Of a stretch of DNA of 64,000 bases, positions 34,833 to 43,150 are shown in pieces. This DNA is from Variovorax paradoxus EPS (GTDB lineage: Bacteria; Pseudomonadota; Gammaproteobacteria; Burkholderiales; Burkholderiaceae_C). The position numbers were made by a program, and so were the translations under genes. Below the pieces are notes generated by a model that was not told the origin of the DNA, made no database searches, and saw only the letters and a program-made list of their open reading frames with translations. The first letter of the stretch is position 1. Each line of letters begins with the position of its first letter. The stretch lies in NCBI RefSeq assembly GCF_000184745.1, contig NC_014931.1, positions 2,232,001 through 2,296,000 on the forward strand. Reading direction: 5' to 3'.

Positions 34833-35294
34833 ATGATTCTTGTAAAGACGCCAGCGGGCCATCAGGCCCTGAAGGACCGCTCGGTTCCCATGACGCCGCG
34901 CCAGCGCTCGGCGTTCATTCTTTTCGATGGCAAACGCACGGTCGACGAGGTGCTCGCTAACGGCATGGGCATCGTCCGGGAGGACATCGACCATATGTTT
35001 GCGCTGGGGCTTCTGGGGCCGGCGGAGGGAAGCGCTCCCGCCGAGGCGGCGAAGCCGGTCGCTCCGGCCGCACCCGCAGCTGACGCCTCTGGCCGCAGCA
35101 AGCAGCAGCGCTACAAGGATGCCTACCCCATCGCCATCCAGCTCACCGGCGGCTTGGGCCTGATGGGGTTCCGGCTCAACCTGCAGGTCGAGGGCGCGAC
35201 GAGCTACGAAGACCTGCTGGCGCTGGCACCCAAGATCCGGGCCGCCGTCGGCGCGGAGAAGGCCGCCGCTCTGGACAAGGCCCTCAACGACTGA
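34833..35294 (+). CDS. Conserved hypothetical protein, 153 aa
   Basis: I do not recognise a named family. The N-terminal part (about 1-65) reads MTPRQRSAFILFDGKRTVDE then VREDIDHMFALGLLGP and looks like a small winged-helix-like domain. An Ala/Pro linker (about 66-92) follows. The C-terminal helical domain (AYPIAIQLTGGLGLMGFRLN onward) ends with alternating Ala, Lys and Glu. There is no signal peptide. GGAAGGGG precedes ATG 34833. It lies between ppsA and the ribosomal operon and is probably monocistronic. Confidence 0.75.
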   Translation: MILVKTPAGHQALKDRSVPMTPRQRSAFILFDGKRTVDEVLANGMGIVREDIDHMFALGLLGPAEGSAPAEAAKPVAPAAPAADASGRSKQQRYKDAYPIAIQLTGGLGLMGFRLNLQVEGATSYEDLLALAPKIRAAVGAEKAAALDKALND

Positions 35295-35300
35295 GGTGCC

Positions 35301-35330
35301 TTGCCGGATTGTCAATTCCAGGGCTATAAT
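35301..35330 (+). promoter_or_regulatory. Promoter of the rpsF operon
   Basis: TTGCCG (35301-35306), 18-bp spacer, TATAAT (35325-35330), about 75 bp before rpsF. The perfect -10 box fits a strong ribosomal protein promoter. Confidence 0.7.
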
Positions 35331-35410
35331 CGCCGGCTTTGCCTTGCCACACTGCGCCCGACGCTGCAGGTGGCTTTTCCTCTTCTTCGGAAGAATCCAC
35401 AAGGAGTGCC

Positions 35411-35785
35411 ATGCGTCACTACGAAATCATTTTGCTGATCCACCCGGATCAGAGCGAGCAAGTTCCGGCCATGCTGGAGCGTTACAAGGGCCTGATCACG
35501 GCCGGCGGTGGCAAGGTCCATCGCGTTGAAGACTGGGGCCGCCGTCAGCTGGCTTACCAGATCAACAAGCTCAACAAGGCGCACTACCTGTGCGTCAACA
35601 TCGAAGCCGAGCAAGCCGTGATGGGCGAACTGGAACACGCGTTCAAGTTCAACGATGCCGTGCTGCGTCACCTCACCGTCCAGAAGAAGAAGGCTGAAAC
35701 CGGTCCTTCGTCGATGATGAAGACGGTCGAGCGCGAAGAAGCCCGCAAGGCCCAGCAGGCCGAATACGCCGCCAACAACAACTGA
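35411..35785 (+). CDS. rpsF: 30S ribosomal protein S6, 124 aa
   Basis: Binds S18 on the platform of the 30S subunit. [20 protein letters not shown] and [20 protein letters not shown] are S6 signatures; the C-terminal tail of about 20 residues is Ala/Glu-rich. AAGGAG sits directly before ATG 35411. It heads the rpsF-priB-rpsR-rplI unit. Confidence 0.98.
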   Translation: MRHYEIILLIHPDQSEQVPAMLERYKGLITAGGGKVHRVEDWGRRQLAYQINKLNKAHYLCVNIEAEQAVMGELEHAFKFNDAVLRHLTVQKKKAETGPSSMMKTVEREEARKAQQAEYAANNN

Positions 35786-35789
35786 TGGC

Positions 35790-36104
35790 GTGACTGCTGC
35801 CGCTCTGGCGACCGGTGTCAATCAGCTGCTGCTGACCGCCTCGGTTGCCGAACTCGGAGCCTTGCGATACACGCCAGCCGGCCTGCCCGCCATCGACCTT
35901 CGACTCGAACACGAGTCCACCCTCGATGAGGCAGGCAAACCCCGGCAGGTGAAGACGGCGCTCAAGGCCGTTGCCTTCGGCGCCATCGCCGAGCGGCTCG
36001 CAAGACAGTCGATGGGAAGTCTCTGGCGTTTTCAGGGGTTTCTCGCGACACCGGGCAACGGCAAGCATCCGGTCCTGCACATCCAGGATTTTCAGCAAGA
36101 TTAA
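35790..36104 (+). CDS. priB: Primosomal replication protein N (PriB), 104 aa
   Basis: A small OB-fold single-stranded DNA-binding protein of the PriA restart primosome. The start is GTG 35790, five bases after rpsF. The sequence LRYTPAGLPAIDLRLEHES and the C-terminal GFLATPGNGKHPVLHIQDF fit the betaproteobacterial PriB group. Its position between rpsF and rpsR is the standard arrangement. Confidence 0.93.
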   Translation: MTAAALATGVNQLLLTASVAELGALRYTPAGLPAIDLRLEHESTLDEAGKPRQVKTALKAVAFGAIAERLARQSMGSLWRFQGFLATPGNGKHPVLHIQDFQQD

Positions 36105-36125
36105 TTTTCGACAAGAGGTCCCCAA

Positions 36126-36407
36126 ATGGCCACGTTCAAGAAATTCAACAAAGACAAGCGCCCGAAGCGCAACACCCAGTCGCTGCTGTTCAAGCGCAAG
36201 CGCTTCTGCCGTTTCACCGTCGCTGGCGTCGAGGAAATCGACTACAAGGACATCGACACGCTGCGTGACTTCATCAGCGAAAACGGCAAGATCATCCCCG
36301 CACGCCTGACCGGCACGCGCGCGATCTACCAGCGCCAGCTCAACACCGCCATCAAGCGTGCGCGCTTCCTGGCCATGGTCCCGTACAGCGACCAACACCG
36401 CGTCTAA
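36126..36407 (+). CDS. rpsR: 30S ribosomal protein S18, 93 aa
   Basis: Pairs with S6 in the 30S platform. [20 protein letters not shown] and [20 protein letters not shown] are family signatures. The N-terminal extension is basic ([12 protein letters not shown]). It starts 21 bp after priB and 12 bp before rplI. Confidence 0.98.
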   Translation: MATFKKFNKDKRPKRNTQSLLFKRKRFCRFTVAGVEEIDYKDIDTLRDFISENGKIIPARLTGTRAIYQRQLNTAIKRARFLAMVPYSDQHRV

Positions 36408-36419
36408 GGAGCCGACACC

Positions 36420-36872
36420 ATGCAAGTCATTCTTCTGGACAAGGTCGTCAACCTCGGCACCCTCGGCGAAATCGTCAAGGTCAAGGACGGTTACGCACGG
36501 AACTTCCTGATCCCGTCGGGCCGCGCTCGCCGCGCCACCGCTGCCAACAAGGCCGAATTCGAAGCCAAGCGCGTCGAACTCGAAAAGGCTGCGGCCGCCA
36601 AGCTGGCCGAAATGCAAGCACAAGGCGAAAAGCTCGGCGGCACGACCGTCAAGCTGACGCAAAAGGCTGGCGTTGACGGTCGCCTGTTCGGCTCGGTCAC
36701 CAACGGCGACATCGCCGAAGAACTGGGCAAGCAAGGCTACAAGGTTGCCAAGTCGCAAGTGCGCCTGCCCAACGGCCCGATCAAGGTCGTCGGCGACAGC
36801 ACGGTGGCCGTTGCGCTGCACACCGACGTGGTCGTCGAGATCACCGTCACGGTCTACGGCGAAACCGCCTGA
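36420..36872 (+). CDS. rplI: 50S ribosomal protein L9, 150 aa
   Basis: The elongated L9 protein of the L1-stalk side. [20 protein letters not shown] and [16 protein letters not shown] form the N-terminal rRNA-binding domain. A connecting helix rich in Lys, Glu and Ala follows, then the C-terminal domain with [18 protein letters not shown]. It closes the ribosomal unit before a strong terminator. Confidence 0.98.
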   Translation: MQVILLDKVVNLGTLGEIVKVKDGYARNFLIPSGRARRATAANKAEFEAKRVELEKAAAAKLAEMQAQGEKLGGTTVKLTQKAGVDGRLFGSVTNGDIAEELGKQGYKVAKSQVRLPNGPIKVVGDSTVAVALHTDVVVEITVTVYGETA

Positions 36873-36900
36873 TCGTTCGCGGCGCTTCGTGCGCTACCGC

Positions 36901-36924
36901 AAAAGCCGCCTTCGGGCGGCTTTT
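36901..36924 (+). terminator. Terminator after rplI
   Basis: AAAAGCCGCC, loop TTCG, GGCGGCTTTT and CTTTTGG. It ends the ribosomal operon and separates it from dnaB. Confidence 0.92.
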
Positions 36925-37051
36925 CTTTTGGCGTCTCCGTGCCGCTGGAGTTTTCCAGCGCGCTGCACTGGAAGATCACCGTTTATCAACAACCTTGTCC
37001 ACAAGCGCAGCGCCACGTGCGGCTTAGCATGCAGGGTTGCAAGGGAAGTCC

Positions 37052-38458
37052 ATGTCCGCCGTTTTCTCCTACTCCGACGGTAATCCGTCGGCCGACCGCC
37101 AGATCGCCCAACTGCGCATTCCGCCTCACTCCATCGAGGCCGAATCGAGCGTGCTCGGCGGCCTGCTGCTCGACAACGGCGCCTGGGACCGCATGGGCGA
37201 CCTGCTGGTCGACGACGACTTCTACCGCCATGAGCACAAGCTGATCTACGCCGCCATCGGCGGACTGATCAATGCCAGCAAGGCGGCCGACGTCATCACC
37301 GTCTTCGAGCGGTTGCAGAGCCTGGGCAAGGCCGACGATATCGGCGGGCTGGTCTACCTGAACTCGCTCGCGCAGTACGTGCCGAGCGCGAGCAACATCC
37401 GGCGCTATGCGGAGATCGTGCGCGAGCGCTCGATCCTGCGAAAGCTCGTCTCGGCCAGCGACGAGATCGCGACCAACGCCTTCAACCCGCAGGGCAAGCC
37501 GGTCGACAAGATCCTGGACGAAGCCGAGCAGAAGATCTTCAACATCGGCGAAGAAGGCTCGCGGATGAAGCAGGGCTTCCAGAGCATGGATGCCCTGGTG
37601 GTCGAGCTGCTCGACCGCGTGACCGAAATGGCCGAGAACCCGAACGACATCACGGGCGTTCGCACCGGCTTTCACGACTTCGACAAGATGACGTCGGGCC
37701 TGCAGCCCGGCGACATGATCGTGCTGGCCGCGCGTCCCTCGATGGGCAAGACCTCGCTGGCGATCAACATCGCCGAGCACGTGGCGCTCAACGAAGGGCT
37801 GCCCGTTGCCGTGTTCTCGATGGAAATGGGCGCGTCCCAGTTGGCGGTGCGTATCGTCGGTTCGATCGGCCGCATCGACCAGGGGCACCTGCGCACCGGC
37901 AAGCTCAGCGACGAAGAGTGGCCGCGCCTGACCGAAGCCATCGAAAAGCTGCGCACCGTGTCGCTGCACATCGACGAGACGCCGGGTCTCTCGACCAGCG
38001 AACTGCGCGCCAATGCGCGCCGGCTTGCGCGCCAGTACGGGCGCCTGGGCCTGATCGTGGTCGACTACCTGCAGCTCATGTCGACCAGCTCGAGCGGCGA
38101 CGAGAACCGCGCCACGGCTGTGGGCGAAATCTCGCGCGGCCTGAAGATGCTCGCCAAGGAGCTCAAGTGCCCGGTGATCGCGCTCTCGCAGCTCAGCCGC
38201 GGCGTGGAAAGCCGCACCGACAAGCGCCCGATGATGAGCGACTTGCGCGAGTCCGGCGCCATCGAGCAGGACGCGGACATCATCATGTTCATCTACCGCG
38301 ACGACTATTACGACAAGAACAGCAAGGAGCCGGGCGTGGCCGAGGTGATCATCAGCAAGCACCGGAACGGCCCGACGGGCACGATCAAGCTGGCCTTCCT
38401 GAAGCCGATCACCAAGTTCGAGAACCTGGAAGGCTACAGCCACAGCGACCAGTACTGA
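37052..38458 (+). CDS. dnaB: Replicative DNA helicase DnaB, 468 aa
   Basis: The hexameric helicase of the replication fork. The N-terminal domain (about 20-125) begins LRIPPHSIEAESSVLGGLLL. The RecA-like C-terminal domain has Walker A LAARPSMGKTSLAINIA, Walker B LIVVDYLQLMS, and SRGVESRTDKRPMMSDLRES near the end. ATG 37052 is preceded by AAGGGAAG; an in-frame TTG lies five codons earlier. No intein is present, and length is normal. Confidence 0.97.
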   Translation: MSAVFSYSDGNPSADRQIAQLRIPPHSIEAESSVLGGLLLDNGAWDRMGDLLVDDDFYRHEHKLIYAAIGGLINASKAADVITVFERLQSLGKADDIGGLVYLNSLAQYVPSASNIRRYAEIVRERSILRKLVSASDEIATNAFNPQGKPVDKILDEAEQKIFNIGEEGSRMKQGFQSMDALVVELLDRVTEMAENPNDITGVRTGFHDFDKMTSGLQPGDMIVLAARPSMGKTSLAINIAEHVALNEGLPVAVFSMEMGASQLAVRIVGSIGRIDQGHLRTGKLSDEEWPRLTEAIEKLRTVSLHIDETPGLSTSELRANARRLARQYGRLGLIVVDYLQLMSTSSSGDENRATAVGEISRGLKMLAKELKCPVIALSQLSRGVESRTDKRPMMSDLRESGAIEQDADIIMFIYRDDYYDKNSKEPGVAEVIISKHRNGPTGTIKLAFLKPITKFENLEGYSHSDQY

Positions 38459-38464
38459 CGCGAG

Positions 38465-39214
38465 TCAAAGAACCAACGGACCTTGTTGGGCCTTCGACGG
38501 CCATGTCTGTGGTTCAGGCGTCGTCGTCTCCACTTGCCGGGCCTTCACCTGGCGCAACAGATCGGCCAGCGTTTTGCCAGGTTCATCGCGGAATCGATCG
38601 GGCAGCACCTCGACCGCGTCCATGCGGTCGACGCGGAAGCCGCGAAAGTCGTTGCGCAGCTCGCACCAGGTCGAGAGCGTCCAGACCTTTCCCCAGTAGA
38701 AGCAGCCGAGCGGCCGCACCGTGCGCTCGCTGGCATCGCCCGATACGTCGCGGTAGTTCAGGCGCAGCTTCTGGCGCGCCTGCACGGCCTCCCGCAAGGC
38801 CTGCAGCCGGGCGCCCATGACGTCGTCCAGACCCAGCGCGGGAGCATAGAGCGCCAGCGCTTCCGCCGAAACGCGCGCGGCCGGCGGCAGAACCGAGAGG
38901 ATCTTGCCCAGCCCCGACTCGATGTCGCGCGCCAGCGCCGGATCGACCCAGCTCTGCGCGAGCCGCGCCGCCGCCACGAGCGCCGAGGCTTCGTCCTGCG
39001 TGAACATCAGCGGCGGCAACTCGAAGCCCATGCCCAGCCGGTAGCCCACGCCGGCTTCGCCTTCGATCGGCACGCCCTGGTGCTGCAGGTCGGCCACGTC
39101 GCGGTAGACCGTGCGCTCCGACACCTCCAGGCGCTGCGCGAGAAACGCGGCCGTGGTGAGCCGGCGCCCACGGATGAGCTGCACGAGCTGGAAGAGGCGG
39201 TCGGCGCGGCGCAT
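38465..39214 (-). CDS. YafY-type WYL-domain transcriptional regulator, 249 aa
   Basis: An HTH_11 plus WYL-domain regulator. Residues 1-60 form the winged helix (RTVYRDVADLQHQGVPIEGE). The WYL domain (about 130-215) has GCFYWGKVWTLSTWCELRND and FRGFRVDRMDAVEVLPDRF, a variant of the WYL motif reading YWGKVWTL. ATG 39214 overlaps the stop of the MGMT-like gene (TGATG). It is the last gene of the VOC-EVE-GyrI-MGMT operon and probably autoregulates it. The ligand or nucleic-acid signal is unknown. Confidence 0.9.
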   Translation of the reverse strand: MRRADRLFQLVQLIRGRRLTTAAFLAQRLEVSERTVYRDVADLQHQGVPIEGEAGVGYRLGMGFELPPLMFTQDEASALVAAARLAQSWVDPALARDIESGLGKILSVLPPAARVSAEALALYAPALGLDDVMGARLQALREAVQARQKLRLNYRDVSGDASERTVRPLGCFYWGKVWTLSTWCELRNDFRGFRVDRMDAVEVLPDRFRDEPGKTLADLLRQVKARQVETTTPEPQTWPSKAQQGPLVL

Positions 39215-39672
39215 CAGCGCGTTCCGGAGAGCTTCTTGGCGAAGTCCTCGACGAAGTAGCGCTTGCCGCGCTGTACGACCGTGTGGCCTTCGGCTTCGAG
39301 CCTGGCCATCTGCGCCTCGATGCCGCCGGGGTACTTGGGGTTGAGTTCGCCGCCGATCTTGAGGGTGCGCCAGTAGGGCGTTCGCTCCTGGGCCTCTTCG
39401 GTGGCGTGCGCGACCATGTGCGCAAAGATCGCCGTTGTCACGGTACAGCCGATGGTGGCGTGGTGGCGCACCGCGATGTCCTCGCCAATGCCGAGCACGG
39501 TCGCGAGCCGGCCTTCGGGCACGCCGCGCATCGCCTCCTCGACCTCGCGCGGGGAGGGTGTGGCGATGGTGCCCTCGCCGTGGCGCTTGCGCATGGGCGG
39601 AGGGATCTCCTTGACGTTCGGCAGGTGAGGGTAGCTGGAGAGCCTGTCGCGCCAGCTCTTCTTCATGCTCAT
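39214..39672 (-). CDS. MGMT-like (alkyltransferase-related) family protein, 152 aa
   Basis: Resembles proteins annotated as MGMT family. The region GEGTIATPSPREVEEAMRGV precedes VRHHATIGCTVTTAIFAHMV. A later block reads TPYWRTLKIGGELNPKYPGG, where the RTLK..G part resembles the methylated-DNA methyltransferase fold. The canonical PCHR active-site motif is not seen; the cysteine in IGCTV could serve another role. It might be a substrate-recognition protein rather than an active methyltransferase. Starts 39672 and 39666 are both possible. It overlaps its neighbours on both sides. Confidence 0.65.
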   Translation of the reverse strand: MSMKKSWRDRLSSYPHLPNVKEIPPPMRKRHGEGTIATPSPREVEEAMRGVPEGRLATVLGIGEDIAVRHHATIGCTVTTAIFAHMVAHATEEAQERTPYWRTLKIGGELNPKYPGGIEAQMARLEAEGHTVVQRGKRYFVEDFAKKLSGTR

Positions 39673-40118
39673 GCAACTCCGATATGGATCGCCACCTTGT
39701 CGGGCCCCTCGTAGGCTTCGAAATCGCTGCGGTAGCGGCGCGCGATTTCCGGGTGCGCCTCGAAATACTGCCAGATGCGTTGCCAGGTGGCGATCACCAT
39801 CTGCGGCATCTCGCCCTGACCGGTGAAGACGAGGTAGTCGCCGGCTTCGATCTCCACGCTGTCCGCGCCGTCCGAGACAGCCACGCCGACAGTGATGTCA
39901 AAGGGACCATGGGCATCGGCCTCGTAGGCGGAGTAGATGCCGAAGATGCGCGTGTCGCCCGTGCGGCGGGACGTCGATTCATAGGTTTGCTCGCCGAAGA
40001 AGCGGCCCCACAGCGCGCCGATGCGGGCTGTGGCGGGATCGTTCTCTTCGCGATTGGTCGTGCGGGCCGTGAGGCCGGCGACACGGAAGGCGTCGTGGTG
40101 TTGGCGGGCGGGTTCCAT
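39669..40118 (-). CDS. GyrI-like small-molecule-binding protein, 149 aa
   Basis: A stand-alone effector-binding domain of the GyrI/SHS2 type. The pattern RVAGLTARTTNREENDPATA is followed by FGIYSAYEADAHGPFDITVG and VEIEAGDYLVFTGQGEMPQM. The C-terminal helix WQRIWQYFEAHPEIARRYRSD is typical. Such domains bind aromatic or cationic compounds and some hydrolyse drugs. Its stop overlaps the MGMT-like start (ATGA), so it is part of the same operon. Confidence 0.85.
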   Translation of the reverse strand: MEPARQHHDAFRVAGLTARTTNREENDPATARIGALWGRFFGEQTYESTSRRTGDTRIFGIYSAYEADAHGPFDITVGVAVSDGADSVEIEAGDYLVFTGQGEMPQMVIATWQRIWQYFEAHPEIARRYRSDFEAYEGPDKVAIHIGVA

Positions 40119-40163
40119 GGATTCTTCTCCTGCGTCTGCGATGTTCTGTCTAGGCGATGCCGC

Positions 40164-40613
40164 TCAAAGGGCGAGCATTTTCAGGTCGGCCTTCATGGTC
40201 CGGGCGATCAGCGCCATGTCGGCGTCGGTCACGTCGAACATGCCGAAGCGGAACTTGTAGCCCCACTGCTTGGGCGTCTCGATGAAGGCGAGGTGCTCGA
40301 TCAGCGGCGCAATGGGCGCCTCGTGCGAGGCCGCATAGCTCACGTCGCGGCGCCACGGGATGAAGCCGCCGCCCATGTCGAATTCGTACGGCTCGCCAGG
40401 CAGCACGATGCCGATCGAGACGAAGCTCTGCAGCTTGTCCGTGCCACCGAACACCGTCGCCGGCGAATAGTAGGCCACGCGGTCGCCCGCAGCGATGCGC
40501 TTGAGCGGGCCCAGCTTGCCGTGGCCGACCTGCATGAAGCCGAGCGGCCGGTGGTCGCGCCCGCGCCGCGCATGCTCGGCGCTGGCGACTGCAATCCAGT
40601 TGCGCTGTGCCAT
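40164..40613 (-). CDS. EVE domain protein, 149 aa
   Basis: An EVE/PUA-like protein of the UPF0310 type, a fold that recognises modified bases in DNA or RNA. The pattern NWIAVASAEHARRG and GFMQVGHGKLGPLKRIAAGD begins the fold, followed by VAYYSPATVFGGTDKLQSFV with its GIV strand. The C-terminus FRFGMFDVTDADMALIARTM is conserved. It lies between a VOC gene (6 bp upstream) and the GyrI-like gene. Confidence 0.88.
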   Translation of the reverse strand: MAQRNWIAVASAEHARRGRDHRPLGFMQVGHGKLGPLKRIAAGDRVAYYSPATVFGGTDKLQSFVSIGIVLPGEPYEFDMGGGFIPWRRDVSYAASHEAPIAPLIEHLAFIETPKQWGYKFRFGMFDVTDADMALIARTMKADLKMLAL

Positions 40614-40619
40614 GGCGGT

Positions 40620-40991
40620 TCAGGCGAGGGCGTGAAGGCCGACTTCGTTGCCTTCGGTGTCACGCAGGTGGGCGATGAAGCCCATGCCCGGCGGCAGCGC
40701 GGACTTGGGGGCCACGATCTGTCCGCCGGCCGCCTCGACGCGCGAGAGCACGGCGTCGATGCTGGGCATGCAGTCCAGGTAGATGCGGATGCTGCTGCCT
40801 GCGCGAGCGGCGGCACTTGCGCCGGATTGCAATGCGCCGCCAACGCCAGGTGCGTCATACGGAAAGATCGCCAGCGCCCCGCCGCCGAGACTTTCGCGGC
40901 GCAGCTTGCGCGCCAGCACGGTTTCATAGAAGGCCTGGGCGCGGTCCAGGTCGCTGACAGGAATCTCGAACCAGGTGATTGCGTTCTGCAT
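40620..40991 (-). CDS. VOC family protein (glyoxalase fold), 123 aa
   Basis: A small glyoxalase/dioxygenase-fold protein. ITWFEIPVSDLDRAQAFYET opens the first beta-alpha-beta module, and GFIAHLRDTEGNEVGLHALA closes the second with the Glu-containing metal region. It is the first gene of the five-gene operon. AGAGGAGCTC-like sequence (GAGAGCTCCTC on the minus strand) precedes ATG 40991. A perfect inverted repeat lies 52 bp upstream. Confidence 0.9.
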   Translation of the reverse strand: MQNAITWFEIPVSDLDRAQAFYETVLARKLRRESLGGGALAIFPYDAPGVGGALQSGASAAARAGSSIRIYLDCMPSIDAVLSRVEAAGGQIVAPKSALPPGMGFIAHLRDTEGNEVGLHALA

Positions 40992-41042
40992 GAGGAGCTC
41001 TCTTTTTGTTTCGTTGGAAGGAGCCTCGATGGTGCGAGCCGC

Positions 41043-41066
41043 CTCCTGACAACGTCTTGTCAGGAG
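41043..41066 (-). promoter_or_regulatory. Perfect inverted repeat, candidate operator of the WYL operon
   Basis: CTCCTGACAA (41043-41052), four-base spacer, TTGTCAGGAG (41057-41066). The 10-bp arms are perfect. It lies upstream of the first gene and after the phoH terminator, in the only place a promoter can be. Binding by the WYL regulator at the operon's end is the obvious hypothesis. I do not see a good sigma-70 promoter around it. Confidence 0.55.
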
Positions 41067-41082
41067 CCTGTCATGGCGGGCG

Positions 41083-41122
41083 AAAAAAAGCCCGCGATGC
41101 CCTTTGGGGGCATGCGCGGGCT
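41083..41122 (-). terminator. Terminator after phoH
   Basis: Imperfect long stem: AGCCCGC with GCGGGCT at the base, extended by ATGCC/GGCAT, followed on the minus strand by seven T residues. Confidence 0.85.
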
Positions 41123-41145
41123 CGATGGCCGCGAGTCGCGGCTTT

Positions 41146-42933
41146 TTAGAGCACGTCGCTCGCGAAGTCGGCTAGGCGCGAGCGTTCACCGCGCGCGAGC
41201 GTGATGTGCCCGCCGTGCGGCCAGCCCTTGAACTTGTCGACCGCGAAGGTCAGGCCCGAGGAGCCTTCCGTGAGGTACGGCGTATCGATCTGCGCGAGGT
41301 TGCCCATGCAGATGATCTTGGTGCCCGGGCCCGCGCGGGTGATCAGCGTCTTCATCTGCTTGGGCGTCAGGTTCTGCGCCTCGTCGATGATCACGTACTT
41401 GTTCAGGAAGGTGCGTCCGCGCATGAAGTTCATGCTCTTGACCTTGATGCGGCTGCGGATCAGCTCGTTGGTGGCCGCGCGGCCCCACTCGCCGGCCCCG
41501 CCGCCATCGCCCTTGGCCAGGAACTCGAGGTTGTCGTCGAGTGCGCCCATCCACGGGCCCATCTTTTCTTCCTCGGTGCCGGGCAGGAAGCCGATGTCCT
41601 CGCCCACGCTCACCGTGGCGCGGGTCATGATGATCTCGGTGTAGCGGCGGTCGTCCAGCACCTGCGTGAGGCCCGAGGCCAGCGCCATCAGGGTCTTGCC
41701 GGTGCCGGCGGTGCCGGTCAGCGTGACGAAGTCGATCTCGGGGTCCATCAGCAGGTTCATCGCGAAGTTCTGCTCGCGGTTGCGCGTGTTCACGCCCCAC
41801 ACCGCGTTCTTGCCCGAGCTGTAGTCCTTGAGCGTCTTGAGCACCGCGGTCTTGTCGCGGATTTCGGTGACGCGCGCGTACATGCTCGGCTCGCCCGGCG
41901 CCTCGAAGAAGACGAACTGGTTGATGTACAGGTTGGGCACGATCGGACCGCTGATCCGGTAGAAGGTGTTGCTGCCGCTCTGCCAGCTTTCGACGGTCTT
42001 GCTCTGGCGGGTCCAGAAGTCGGGCGGGAGAGCCAGCGAACCCGCGTAGAGCAGGTCGCCGTCTTCCAGCGTCTTGTCGTTCTGGTAATCGTCGGCGGCC
42101 AGGCCCAGGGCGCGCGCCTTGACGCGCATGTTGATGTCTTTCGACACCAGCACCACTTCCTGCTTCGGCTTGCCGGGACGGTCCTTGGCGTATTCGTCGC
42201 GCAGTGCGTGCACGACGCCCAAAATTTGGTTGTCGGCCTTGCCTTGGGGCAGGCTGATCGGCAGCGAGTAGTCGAGCGGGGCGGTCTGGAAGAACAGCCG
42301 GCCGCCGGCCTCGCGATGGCCGGTGGTGTCGAGCTTCAGGCCCTTGTCGATGTCGGCGTCCTGCGCGCCGGCCAGCGCATCGAGCGTGCGGCTGGTCTGG
42401 CGGCCGTTGCGGGCGACTTCGGTGGTGCCCTTCTTGTGACCATCGAGCTCTTCCAGCACGATCATCGGCAGGAAGATGTCGTGCTCCTCGAAGCGAAACA
42501 GGCACATGGGGTCGTGCAACAGCACGTTCGTGTCGAGCACGAACAGCTTGGCCGGACCGGTGGATTTGCTGCGCTTGGGGCGCGCGGGGGCCTGAGGCGC
42601 GGCCGCCGCGGGAGCGGGGGCGTAGGTCGGGGCTGGCGCTGTAGGGACCCGGGTCTCGACCTGGATGGCGGCGGGTTGCTGCGGAGCCGGGGCGGATGCA
42701 GGCGCCGGCCGGGACTTGGCCCGGCGCGACGGACGCGCGGCTTCGCCGCCACCTGCTGCCTCGGAACTCAGGTTATCGAACAACTCCAGCGGCTGCGGTC
42801 CGTTCGAGGTCGTTTCATCAGCGCGCTGGTCGCCGGAGCGGCGCGACCCCCTGTGCGAGGACCGGGCGGGCGCGTCGATCGCGTCCGGCGAGAGCAATGC
42901 GGCGCGTTTCGTGGGGGCGGGAGGCAATGGCAT
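41146..42933 (-). CDS. PIN-PhoH family ATPase/ribonuclease, 595 aa
   Basis: A PhoH2-type protein coupling a PIN RNase domain to a PhoH helicase-like ATPase. The PIN domain (about 130-280) has FVLDTNVLLHDP and LVSKDINMRVKARALGL. The PhoH domain (about 370-595) has Walker A TLTGTAGTGKTLMALASG and Walker B NKYVIIDEAQNLTPKQMKTL. The first 120 residues are a Pro/Ala/Arg-rich unstructured region. ATG 42933 (MPLPPAP) is chosen; an upstream start would add 20 residues. Probably a role in RNA turnover under stress. Confidence 0.9.
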   Translation of the reverse strand: MPLPPAPTKRAALLSPDAIDAPARSSHRGSRRSGDQRADETTSNGPQPLELFDNLSSEAAGGGEAARPSRRAKSRPAPASAPAPQQPAAIQVETRVPTAPAPTYAPAPAAAAPQAPARPKRSKSTGPAKLFVLDTNVLLHDPMCLFRFEEHDIFLPMIVLEELDGHKKGTTEVARNGRQTSRTLDALAGAQDADIDKGLKLDTTGHREAGGRLFFQTAPLDYSLPISLPQGKADNQILGVVHALRDEYAKDRPGKPKQEVVLVSKDINMRVKARALGLAADDYQNDKTLEDGDLLYAGSLALPPDFWTRQSKTVESWQSGSNTFYRISGPIVPNLYINQFVFFEAPGEPSMYARVTEIRDKTAVLKTLKDYSSGKNAVWGVNTRNREQNFAMNLLMDPEIDFVTLTGTAGTGKTLMALASGLTQVLDDRRYTEIIMTRATVSVGEDIGFLPGTEEEKMGPWMGALDDNLEFLAKGDGGGAGEWGRAATNELIRSRIKVKSMNFMRGRTFLNKYVIIDEAQNLTPKQMKTLITRAGPGTKIICMGNLAQIDTPYLTEGSSGLTFAVDKFKGWPHGGHITLARGERSRLADFASDVL

Positions 42934-42974
42934 GTGTGGGGTCGCTCGCAGGAAAGTGGAAACCAAGAAACGAA

Positions 42975-43002
42975 AAAGCCGCCTGAAGACCAAGGCGGCT
43001 TT
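42975..43002 (-). terminator. Terminator between bcp and phoH
   Basis: AAAGCCGCCT with AGGCGGCTTT and an eight-base loop; on the minus strand it is followed by TTTTCG. It lies 150 bp after the bcp stop. The bases between (43003-43150) hold no gene I can support. Confidence 0.75.
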
Positions 43003-43150
43003 GTTCGGGGGATGCGGTCGTGGAGCTCAACGGCATGAGGCCATTATGCACACCGCAGATGACGCGCCAGAGGCTCTTTGCGGCTTTTACGTACTGCGTT
43101 GGGCATTCCCCACGCAATCCATCAAAGCAACTCCTCGTCGTCTTGCGGCG

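Noticed and set aside
42934..43150. Small RNA or gene between phoH and bcp
   Set aside because: Only the terminator hairpin at 42975-43002 stands out. The rest has no promoter-terminator pair or coding frame that I can support.
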